64,000 bases of DNA. Source: Synechococcus sp. PCC 6312 (lineage in GTDB: Bacteria; Cyanobacteriota; Cyanobacteriia; Thermosynechococcales; Thermosynechococcaceae). Below, in pieces: positions 39,657-48,229 of this stretch. The position numbers and the translations under genes are program-made. The number at the start of each line of letters is the position of its first letter. Position 1 is the stretch's first letter. Under the pieces are notes generated by a model. The model worked only from the letters and a program-made list of their open reading frames with translations. It ran no database searches and was not told the DNA's origin. The stretch is from assembly GCF_000316685.1 (NCBI RefSeq), contig NC_019680.1, positions 2,729,501 to 2,793,500 on the forward strand, given 5' to 3'.

Positions 39657-40228
39657 ATGAGTAGAAAGCAGCACGGACTTGATTGGATTGTTTTCTACAG
39701 TGATGCGGTCTTTGCAATTGCCATAACCTTGATATCAGTAGAGATAAAGCTTCCTTTTGAATCAGGTCAATTAAACTCCACAGAGTTATCCCATGATTTA
39801 CTTAATCTTTTTCCTGAGCACCAGAGCTATATTTTTACTTTTTTGATTATTGGATTTTTTTGGATTAATCAATATCAATACTTTACCTATATTAAGCACT
39901 GTGACTATAAATTATTTTGGCTCAATACTATCTTGTTAATGTGTATAGATTTTTTGCCATTCCCAGCATCTGTACTAAATGATTATAGAAGGCAACCAGT
40001 TGCCGTAATATTTTATGCTTGCAGTATGATTGCTACAGGCTTAATAAAAATGGTGGTACGCATCTAGTAATCATAGGTTAGTTCACGAAATTTTTTCTAA
40101 AAGATTAATTAATTCTCTTTCGCACTTTAGTTCCGCCCGTAGTCTTTTTTATATCAATGCCAATTGCTTTCTTTAGTCCTACATTAACTGAGCTTTCATG
40201 GATTTCTATCCCAGTAGTATTTTTTTAA
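39657..40228 (+). pseudogene. TMEM175-type (DUF1211) potassium channel, broken by frameshifts
   Basis: ATG 39657 starts MSRKQHGLDWIVFYSDAVFA, with the family FSDAVFAIAITL in the first helix. The open frame ends at 40067. In a second frame from about 40046 the family continues as WYASSNHRLVHEIFSKRLIN, and in a third frame from about 40172 as SPTLTELSWISIPVVFF. Thus at least two small indels break a gene of about 190 codons. TMEM175 proteins conduct potassium or protons. Confidence 0.82.
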
Positions 40229-40303
40229 TTAAGAAATTTAAGAACTCGAAGAATTTATAAATTTAGGAGCAATCTTGAGAAAGAAGCTCCCAGTTGGTTA
40301 GTT

Positions 40304-40777
40304 ATGATCGTAGCCTATAAATTCTTTGTGGCTTCGTTAATGGCAGTGGGTGCAATCACTTTATTATTTACCGTAAAAAACTATCAAAGTTTAGAGCAAT
40401 TTTCAGCATCATATACTCTAGAGAATAAACTCACTTTTATTGATTTTATTTTGGATAAAATTCTAAATTTTAGTCTCAAAACCCTTCGACTTAGTGGGAT
40501 AGCTGCTGGACTCTACGCGGGAATGACAGCGATTGAAGCCGTAGGTTTATGGCATGAAAAGATTTGGGCAGAAATCCTAGTGATTTTGCTGGTTGGTTTC
40601 AGCATTCCTTTTGAAATTTTAGAATCAATGCATAGAGCAACAATTCTAAATTTTATTATATTTCTCGTAAATTTATCTGTTTTATGGCAATTCATTATTT
40701 TTATAAATCAAAAACTCAGCGCTATCAAAAAAACAATTAAAACCTTTAAAAGAATTAAATATTGGCTTCAATTTTAG
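40304..40777 (+). CDS. DUF2127-type membrane protein
   Basis: This 157-residue protein has four helices. GIAAGLYAGMTAIEAVGLWH and KIWAEILVILLVGFSIPFEI match the conserved core of DUF2127 (GLY...E..GLW...WAE......IP.E). Function is unknown. The last 23 bases overlap the 3' end of the histidine kinase gene on the opposite strand. Confidence 0.75.
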   Translation: MIVAYKFFVASLMAVGAITLLFTVKNYQSLEQFSASYTLENKLTFIDFILDKILNFSLKTLRLSGIAAGLYAGMTAIEAVGLWHEKIWAEILVILLVGFSIPFEILESMHRATILNFIIFLVNLSVLWQFIIFINQKLSAIKKTIKTFKRIKYWLQF

Positions 40778-42032
40778 GATTACTGTGTGTGTCAACAACA
40801 GGTAATCGAACTGTAAAGCAGCTCCCGACTCCTGGCTGACTGGTGACTGTAATCAATCCGCCGTGACTCTGCGCGATCGCTTGAGCGATCGCCAAACCCA
40901 AACCAGACCCGCCCGATTGGTAAGACCGAGACTGCTCAGCTCGCCAGAACCGATCAAATACCCGATCAAGCTGCTCTGGTAGAATACCCATTCCTGTATC
41001 TTTGACGCTGATAATAATCTGTTTGCCAACAAGATGGCACTCGATCTCTACTCGTCCCCCTTCAGCCGTGTACTGAAGGGCATTGACAATCAAATTCGTG
41101 AACAGTCGTTTGAGTTGGCCTGCATCCCCCAACAGGTACAGGGATTTACCGCCACTCGCTTGCAAACCGATATTCTTTGTTTCAGCTTGCGCTTGATAGA
41201 GCCTCACCAGGTCATCTAACAGGTCTGCCAAGTTGAGAATTTCCCGATGGTGGTTGGGCAACTGGTCTGTACGAGCTAGAAACAACAAATCCTCGGTTAA
41301 GCGGGTCATCTGGCTGGTGGCACTGGCGATCGCCTCGAATTTTTCCGTATCGCCCTTCGACCGATTCCACTCTGGATATGTCAGCGCCACTTCTACATTC
41401 GTTTCAATCGCCATGAGTGGACTCCGAAGCTCGTGTGAAGCATCAGCCGTGAACTGCTTTAAGCGCTCAAAGCTTTGCTCAGCAGGCTGCATTGCCTGAC
41501 GAGTTAAAATCGCTCCACCTACACCGCTCAACATCAGTGCGACGATTACCCCACCGCCTAGTCCCCAATCCAGTTTTCTGAGAGTTTCATCAAATTCTTC
41601 GAGAGATTGGCTGGCTCTGACATAGCCCATTAAACGCCCACTGTCACTACTCATCACTGGGAGCGTCACCCCACGAATCCGAGGCGTGCCTACCTGGGTC
41701 TGTACCGCTTCCTTTTCTTTGCCTGCGAAAAGCAGCGTCACTCTGTAGTGTCCCTGCTTGCCCATAGACCTGCCCTGTGAATCAAACCATTCCAGTGCCT
41801 GATTTCGGTCAATCAAGGATTGTACAGGGAAGTCACTCTGAAGGCTAAGGTGTCCATTCTCTAGCTCTAGACCAGTGGCAGCTCCTTGCCCTAGTGCAAC
41901 AAGTTTTTCAGTCACCTGCTGATTGAGGGCATGAGTAAACACAACCCGCACGGCAATCGCAAACACACCCAGAATGGATACCAGAACCCCCAGGTAAGAC
42001 AACAACAGTCGATAGCGAAGGGTTTGAAACAC
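40755..42032 (-). CDS. Membrane sensor histidine kinase
   Basis: This 425-residue kinase has a helix at about 7-30, a periplasmic sensor of about 130 residues, a second helix at about 155-178, the H-box FTADASHELRSPLMAIETNV (phospho-His near 198), and a catalytic domain with N-box LFTNLIVNALQYTAEGG, GMGI and GSGLGLAIAQAIAQSHGG. It forms a two-gene operon with the response regulator, which starts upstream and ends five bases before. The signal is unknown; cyanobacterial relatives respond to metals or redox. Confidence 0.92.
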   Translation of the reverse strand: MFQTLRYRLLLSYLGVLVSILGVFAIAVRVVFTHALNQQVTEKLVALGQGAATGLELENGHLSLQSDFPVQSLIDRNQALEWFDSQGRSMGKQGHYRVTLLFAGKEKEAVQTQVGTPRIRGVTLPVMSSDSGRLMGYVRASQSLEEFDETLRKLDWGLGGGVIVALMLSGVGGAILTRQAMQPAEQSFERLKQFTADASHELRSPLMAIETNVEVALTYPEWNRSKGDTEKFEAIASATSQMTRLTEDLLFLARTDQLPNHHREILNLADLLDDLVRLYQAQAETKNIGLQASGGKSLYLLGDAGQLKRLFTNLIVNALQYTAEGGRVEIECHLVGKQIIISVKDTGMGILPEQLDRVFDRFWRAEQSRSYQSGGSGLGLAIAQAIAQSHGGLITVTSQPGVGSCFTVRLPVVDTHSNPKIEANI

Positions 42033-42037
42033 AGATA

Positions 42038-42718
42038 TTAAGAAAAGGGAGAGCGAAGGCGGTAGCCAAGCCCATAGACAGTTTCAATCACGTCTTCTGA
42101 ACAGCCTATAGCCTCGAACTTACGTCGCAGGTTCAGGATGTGCGTTTTAATCGTTTCCTCACCGGACAACTGATCCAATTCCCAAATTTTATCGAGCAGC
42201 GTGGCACGGGAATAAACTTGGGTGGGGCTTCTCAAAAAACATTCTAAAATCCTATATTCCTTGGGAGTTAGAGACAAAACTTGTCCCGCATAAGTCACCA
42301 TACAAGAACCAGAATCAAGTTGCAGCTTGCCATAACTGAGGATTGAGGGTTTAGCATCCCCACTGCGACGAGCCAATGCTCTGATCCGAGCTGCCAACTC
42401 TTCCAACTTAAAGGGTTTGACCAGGTAGTCATCCGCTCCTGCATCCAGACCCACCACTTTATCGGTTGTGGTATCTCGCGCGGTCAACATCAAAATCAAT
42501 GCCTGACTGCCAGCAGATCGTAATTGTTTGCACATGGTAATACCATCCAACCGGGGCAGCATGATGTCAAGCAAAATTAGGTCATACCGTACTGCCGTTG
42601 CACAATCCCATCCTTCCACACCATCCTTAGCAATATCAATGCCGTGATTCTGGTGTCTCAGGGCTTCTGCTAAAGGTTTGGCAATCCGGTCATCATCTTC
42701 AACAAGCAAAATTTTCAT
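42038..42718 (-). CDS. OmpR-class response regulator
   Basis: This is 226 residues from ATG 42718 (MKILLVEDDDRIAKPL). The receiver has DD near residue 8, the phosphoacceptor in ILLDIMLPR, and Lys in YLVKPFK. The DNA-binding wing ends with HILNLRRKFEAIG and ETVYGLGYRLR. It pairs with the kinase downstream. Candidate targets are the PepSY and membrane genes at 37-40 kb, but no shared binding site was identified. Confidence 0.93.
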   Translation of the reverse strand: MKILLVEDDDRIAKPLAEALRHQNHGIDIAKDGVEGWDCATAVRYDLILLDIMLPRLDGITMCKQLRSAGSQALILMLTARDTTTDKVVGLDAGADDYLVKPFKLEELAARIRALARRSGDAKPSILSYGKLQLDSGSCMVTYAGQVLSLTPKEYRILECFLRSPTQVYSRATLLDKIWELDQLSGEETIKTHILNLRRKFEAIGCSEDVIETVYGLGYRLRSPFS

Positions 42719-43322
42719 GGTAATGGAAATCAACCTATCCTGAGCGATATCAGTAATTTCACTCTAATTGCTTAAAGTCAAAGACTCGAAAAGAAAATCA
42801 GGCACATAATCTCTAAAATTAGCATTCCAAAGGCTAATGCCCTGCGATCAACCCTTAACATAGGCATCAAGTCACCCCGCCTAGAATTCAATCTTGAGTG
42901 ATCGCCTTACGAAGCCAAACAGACAAAAACGCCGCTCGGATTTCCAGATAAGGTTCCCACTGAATACATCAGAACGAAAAAGCAGCAGCGATTACCTAAA
43001 TCATGAAGCTCACCGACCAAACCCTCCTATTCGTGAGCGAGGGAACCGAGTGATGCCTGGGGGGACAAGGGGGGGCGGCAGCAATCCCCCCCACCCCGTT
43101 TGCCGTAGTCGAAATATCCGTGGCCTGGGGTTGGGGTGCCGGGGCTGGCTTTGCCAGACTTGCATAAGCCCTTGACGGTATTGGACTGGATAGACTGGCC
43201 GGTTGGGAGTACGGGAGTAAGTGAGCCATAGGCGACCGCACGACCCCATTTCCTGGCCTGGTTGACAAAATTTGATTAAATGACCGATTAGTTTACTTTC
43301 TTGGTTTGTCAACTCATGATTA
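42719..43322. other. Gene-free stretch with repeat fragments
   Basis: No gene is supported. It has the regulator promoter region, a GAGCGAGGG...CCCCCCCA segment (43037-43093) related to those at 33132 and 35825, the GGGGTGCCGGGGC half of the hairpin family (43133-43145), and GCATAAGCCCTTGACGGTAT (43161-43180), which recalls the leader repeats. Confidence 0.6.
43133..43145. repeat. GGTGCCG hairpin family, half copy g
   Basis: GGGGTGCCGGGGC only; no CGGCAT partner is found nearby. This shows the element also occurs outside the 16-37 kb region. Confidence 0.5.
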
Positions 43323-43344
43323 TTATAGTAATTACAAATAAGTC

Positions 43345-43824
43345 TTAGAGATTGCGGTTGGCATAGTCTCGAATAATGTCATCAATGGCGGTGTCTGGCG
43401 TTGCATACTGTCTTCGTTTCTTCAAGGCAGCAAAATCGTGCTCAATCTTGTTAAAGTCTGGCGAGTATTTGGGTAGGAAGAGCACCTGATGCGCGCATTG
43501 GTGGGCAATGTCTCGAATCACATTTTTCCGGTGAATCGGGGCATTGTCTAAAATCAACACGGACGGGACTTGGAGGGTTGGTAATACCCACTCAGACAGC
43601 CATTTCTCAAAACATCCGGCATCAACGCTTCCCTCAACTACCATGGGGGCTAATAGAGCATCTTTGCATCTGGCCATGAGTAGATTTTCCCGTTTTTCTC
43701 GTTTTCCGGTTCTGTCTGCAAAGAGCTTGGTGCCTCGTTGGGCCCACCCCCAGGGTTGAGAGACTCGGTTGTCAAAGCCACTTTCATCGATGTAAACGAG
43801 ACATCTCGACCCCTGTCGCTTCAC
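43345..43824 (-). CDS. IS630 transposase, catalytic part
   Basis: The frame gives 159 residues with the DDE triad: CLVYIDESGFDNR, SVLILDNAPIHRKNV and LPKYSPDFNKIEHDFAALKK. The family frame actually begins further upstream, at the A8 run (43892-43899), with QKYRERNPQERQVYLKQLQ, so it is made by a frameshift from the upstream frame. The enzyme cuts and pastes the element at TA. Confidence 0.9.
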   Translation of the reverse strand: MKRQGSRCLVYIDESGFDNRVSQPWGWAQRGTKLFADRTGKREKRENLLMARCKDALLAPMVVEGSVDAGCFEKWLSEWVLPTLQVPSVLILDNAPIHRKNVIRDIAHQCAHQVLFLPKYSPDFNKIEHDFAALKKRRQYATPDTAIDDIIRDYANRNL

Positions 43825-44191
43825 AATCTCCTGTAATTGCTTGAGATAGACTTGACGTTCCTGAGGATTGCGTTCTCGATACTTTTGCTGTTTTTTTTCG
43901 GGTAATTTTCATCTGCTTCAGGGCATACCAAATGGCGTGAATGTTCACCCCGAAATGGGCTGCTCGGTCACAGAGGCGGGCATTGGGGTGGTCTTTAACG
44001 TGCTGTTCTAGAACCGCCCAATCGAGCTTGCGCTGACGACGTTTGACAACGGTGGGACGTAAATCCTCTCGGTTCAACCAGTTATAGACCGTTGCCGGAC
44101 ACACCTGAAACCGACGAGATGCCTCTGCTTTGCTGCCACCCTCTTTTACAAAGGTCACGACTCGGGTGCGCAAATCCATGCTGTACGGCAT
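43784..44191 (-). CDS. IS630 transposase, DNA-binding part
   Basis: This is a 135-residue frame beginning MPYSMDLRTRVVTFVKEGGS with two helix-turn-helix units (KAEASRRFQVCPATVYNWL and LCDRAAHFGVNIHAIWYAL). After KQMKITRKK, at a run of eight A, translation leaves the family frame; a +1 or -2 shift joins it to the catalytic part. A programmed frameshift at the A8 run is usual for such elements, but an inactivating indel cannot be excluded. Confidence 0.88.
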   Translation of the reverse strand: MPYSMDLRTRVVTFVKEGGSKAEASRRFQVCPATVYNWLNREDLRPTVVKRRQRKLDWAVLEQHVKDHPNARLCDRAAHFGVNIHAIWYALKQMKITRKKTAKVSRTQSSGTSSLSQAITGDCEATGVEMSRLHR

Positions 44192-44229
44192 TGACTTTTC
44201 ATCTTTACTTCTTAATTGAAAGTACTATA

Positions 44230-47200
44230 TAGATCACTTGTTGAGTAACCGTCCCGGTGGCATCCTTTTCAACTACTTCTACCAAACGATTGCGATAGTC
44301 CCAACCGTACTGAGTGACCTCTCCCGTGGCGATATTAGTTCTTCTGGTGCGATTCCCTTCATTGTCATAGTCATAGGTATAAACACCATCACTCAGTAGT
44401 TGGTTATTTCCGCCTGTGGCATAACCATTATTCGTTCGATTGCCATTGCTGTCATAGCTGTAGACCTCATCATCTTGATAGTCATAATCAGCACCCAAGA
44501 GTTGGTCACGCTCGTCATAGGTGTAGTCACTGATGCCATCGGCTGAGGTAATGCGAGTGATCCGGTTCGCCGCATCATAGGTCAACCCATAGGCGGCCAG
44601 GACTGTATCTAGATGACTGTGACTTAAATTAGTCAGTCGTCCCGCTAAGTCATAGCTGTAGTCCGTTTGGGCGACTTGTTGCGTACCATTCAGGTCACTG
44701 TAGCGAGTCAGGTTAGTCATCTGACTGGCAGCGTCATAGCCCATATCGACTCGTTTCTGACTGACCCCATTGCCACTCTGGGTGATCCGAGTCGTCCGGT
44801 TGAGGGCATCGTAACTGAACTCTTCAACACCCCGACTCAGGCCATTAATCCGGTCTCTGACAACGCGCAAATTGTTGACCGCATCGTACTCGTAGTCAAA
44901 GACCACGTTCGGCACACCCACAGTCCCAGCATTATCGACTTTCGTTAAGCGTCCCGCTAAGTCATAGGTATAGCCATAGACTGAATTTGGGTCTGCGGCA
45001 CTCAGAAGCTGACTGGCAGCATCATAGGTGTAACTCAAACCATAAATTGGCTGGCCTGCACCATCTAGCCATTGCTCAGTAGTTTGACGATCCAAGCCGT
45101 CATAGGTATATGTCAGTCTGCGCCCATTGCGATCCGTCAGACCCACCTGATTGCCCACCGCATCATAGCGGTAGCTGCGGCGATGGCCGAGCGTATTCGT
45201 ATCACTCACCCGGTGGTCTAGGGCATCGTAGGCATAAGTAGTCGTGTTATTGACCGAGTCAGTCAGACTGAGGAGATTACCTTCCGGGTCGTAAGTATAG
45301 GTCGTTGCTTTACCCAAAGCATCCGTCTCTTGCTGCAATCGATACAGCCCGTCATAGGTATAGCGAGTCTGCTGTTGCAGGGCATCGGTGACGGTGATGA
45401 CATTCCCGATAGCATCATAGGTCGTGGTTGTGGTCTGTCCAAGGGGGTCTGTAATCCCTGTGAGCCAGTTGCGGGCATCATAACTGAGGCGGGTGGTGCG
45501 ACCCAACTCATCCGTGGTGGCAGTGAGATTACCGACAGCATCGTAGTCGGTGGTGGCCGTGTCTCCCAACGCATTAGTCATGCCGATACGACGGTTGAGA
45601 GCATCGTACTGGTAGCGAGTGGTTCGATTCAGGGCATCGGTCAGGGAGAGCAGGTTACCGGTGGAGTCATAGCCATAGCGAGTGGTCTGCTGTAGGGGGT
45701 CACTCACCTGGGTCAGCCGCTCTAAGGGGTCGTAGGTGTAGCGGGTAGTCCGGTTGAGTGGATCTTAGATCAACCCAGATACCCCCCAGTCCTGGGCCCC
45801 GTCGTAGGTGTAGCGGGTAGTCCGGTTGAGTGGATCCGTCAGAGCGAGGAGATTGCCGACCCCGTCATACTCGTAGCTGACCCTGCCCTCGAGGGGGTCG
45901 ATGACCTGGCTGAGGCGGTTGCGGTTGTCGTAGGTGTAACGAGTGATTCGTCCCAGTTGATCGCTGGCGCTGAGCCGATTACCCACTTTATCGTAGGTGT
46001 AGCGCATCACCCCACCGAGGGGGTCGATCATTTGGCTGAGGCGGTCTAGGTCATCATACTCGTAGCGGGTTTGATGCCCATTGCGATCCGTTTGGGCCAC
46101 CAACTGATCCACTGGGTTATAGCGATAACTGGTACGTTGACCCAAGGCATCGGTTTCTCGGATTAATCGGTTGCGGGCATCGTAGGCATAACTAGTGCGG
46201 TTACCGAGGGGGTCAATCACGGCAGTGAGGTTGTCCGCCATGTCATAGCGGTAGGTGGTGCGGCTACCCACTGGGTCACTTGTCTCACTCAGGCGGTTGC
46301 GGGCATCGTAGCGATACTGAGTCCTGTGGCCTAAGGCATCCGTGACACTGGCCAAGTTACCGGCTGGGTCATAGCGGTAGGTGGTTTCTTCCCCAAGAGC
46401 GTCAATGGCTCGGGCCAGGCGGTTGAGGGGATCATAGGCATATTGGGTCGGGTGATTCCGGGGGTCGGTGGCCTGAATCAGGTTGCCCGCCGCATCATAG
46501 CTGAAGCTAGTCACTGGAGAGGTGAGGGGGCCGGCTCCATCCGGGTCTGATTCGATGACTTGAGTGAGGCGATTTAAAGAGTCGTAGCGGAATTCAGTGC
46601 GGGAGCCGTTCTCATTAATTTCGCTGATGAGATTGCCGGCCGCATCGTAGCTAAAGTGCTGCTGGGCCTGCTCCGGTCTCCCCTGAGCCAGGGTGAGGCG
46701 GATCAGTCGCCCGAGGCTGTCATAGTCATAGTTCATGATCCGACCGAGGGGATCTGTAACTAAGTCCACCCGGCCCTGAGCCGTGTAGGTATAGCGAGTC
46801 ACGACATCATCCGTACCCCCTACATCCCCCACCACTTGCGTCATGGAGAGACGGTTGCCGGTGGTCGGGTCAATCTCATAGAGCGTTTGCCGGCCTAACT
46901 CATCGGTCATAGAGGTGAGTTGGTTAAAGACCGGGTCGTAGGTGTAGCGTTGCTGGCCCAACTGAGAAGATGGTTCTATCGCTGCTTGTGTGACCCGAAC
47001 GTTGTCAATGCCCCAGGATTCATCCGCCAGGCCTTGTAAGCCATTAGCCGCAAAACGAATCTGGGTGGTCGCTCCCGTGGCGGTAAAAGTGATGGGAATT
47101 TGTCGATAAATGGCATCACCAAAACTAGCAAATCCCAGGTTGATGCTAGCTCCCCCCTGATCTGGAGTGCGGAAGCTTTGGGGGAAACCGGAAATATTGC

Positions 47201-47373
47201 TGAAGGTTTCATGGAAGGCCAACTGCCCATTAACTGAGACATCAAAATAGTCTGGCCCGTTGGTGGTGTTGCTCCCCTCCCAGGAATCGAGGGCATAGAA
47301 GTCAAAGGCCAGGGTGTAATTAACCCCGGTTTGGGTGGGCAGGGTCAGGGTTTGGCTGCTGTTGCTCCAGCAT
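44230..47373 (-). pseudogene. Rhs/YD-repeat fragment, duplicate of part of the giant rhs gene
   Basis: From about 47373 to 44230 the DNA is nearly identical to the middle of the large rhs gene (about 57632 down to 54580). It starts within the NYTLAFDFYALDSWEG domain, which lacks its beginning, passes through YD repeats and is cut by the IS630 element in the codons after TQQV. A stop at 45765-45767 comes from a short tandem duplication (GTAGCGGGTAGTCCGGTTGA at 45741 and 45810). It has no start of its own and is probably silent. Confidence 0.85.
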
Positions 47374-47459
47374 CTTCAGGAGAAATAGGATTAATAATGC
47401 GGTGATTGTAGGAGTTAATTGATTTGAGATTGTTATATTTTGATTTTTTAAATTAGTCC

Positions 47460-48209
47460 CTAATTATCATCAAAATTAATTTTCATTCTTGCCCTGGCTT
47501 TCTCGGCATCAATTTTCATTTTTTCTAAATGTTCCTCTTCCGTCAATCCCATTTCTGTCAAAAATTCCTCATAACTTCCTGCTCCTAATTTAACAGGCTG
47601 ATAACGAAAGCACTTAAAAGAATTTGTGTAATCATCACTTGAATATGCATCGCCATAATCTGGATCATCAATAATTTCATCGTCTTCGTCTGGCTTAGGA
47701 TAGATAATATCTGCAAACGCTTCCGTAATATTCTGACCCATACAGAAATCTCTCACAAATGCATAAAAATCTCTCCCCAGATAGCAATACGGCATATCAA
47801 TATTATAATCTTCATAGATATATATGTCATAGCTATCGTCAGTTTCGCTATATGTTCTTAAATCCCAGAGAAGTATAATATAGCCATCTCCCGTGCCAAA
47901 CATAAATGAATTTTTAAGTAGATTATATTGCCAAGGAAAATCTTCCTCTATATACGAAGAAAATGTTTCACGAATATCAGAGTCTATTGCTAAATGACTA
48001 TCCATATTAAATGGATTGATGCAGTAGATGGATAGTTGGGTTTTAGCAAATTTACCATAACCAAATACTTGGCAATAGTCTTGAAATTGTTGTGGTAACT
48101 TAAAACCACAAATATTAGCAAAAGCAGCAATATCTTCTTGTTTATTTGGCGATGGGTCACCTGACAGTTCTAGTTGAGCAAGAAGGTCATACCATTGATT
48201 TAAACTCAT
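47460..48209 (-). CDS. SUKH/SMI1-KNR4-like immunity protein
   Basis: This is 249 residues from ATG 48209 (MSLNQWYDLLAQLELSGDPS). The SUKH core is visible: FANICGFKLPQQFQDYCQVFGYG near residue 30, and a later acidic stretch. SUKH proteins are the commonest immunity proteins of nuclease toxins in Rhs and CDI loci. It lies 20 bases after the NS-type endonuclease tip and should neutralise it. The last third is acidic and Lys-rich, with MGLTEEEHLEKMKID. Confidence 0.78.
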   Translation of the reverse strand: MSLNQWYDLLAQLELSGDPSPNKQEDIAAFANICGFKLPQQFQDYCQVFGYGKFAKTQLSIYCINPFNMDSHLAIDSDIRETFSSYIEEDFPWQYNLLKNSFMFGTGDGYIILLWDLRTYSETDDSYDIYIYEDYNIDMPYCYLGRDFYAFVRDFCMGQNITEAFADIIYPKPDEDDEIIDDPDYGDAYSSDDYTNSFKCFRYQPVKLGAGSYEEFLTEMGLTEEEHLEKMKIDAEKARARMKINFDDN

Positions 48210-48229
48210 AAGATTTACCACCTTAGTAA

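Larger units (their letters stand above)
43323..44230 (-). mobile_element. IS630-family insertion sequence
   Basis: An element of about 908 bp. The left end TATAGTAATTACAAATAAG and the right end, read inward as TATAGTACTTTCAATTAAG, match at 16 of 19 bases. Ends start with TA, the target used by this family. Two overlapping transposase frames lie inside. It cuts off the rhs fragment to its right; the left flank does not carry the rest of rhs. Confidence 0.88.

Noticed and set aside
42894..43312. ORFs on both strands before the IS630 element
   Set aside because: Low-complexity Pro/Arg products from G-rich repeat fragments, without ribosome sites.
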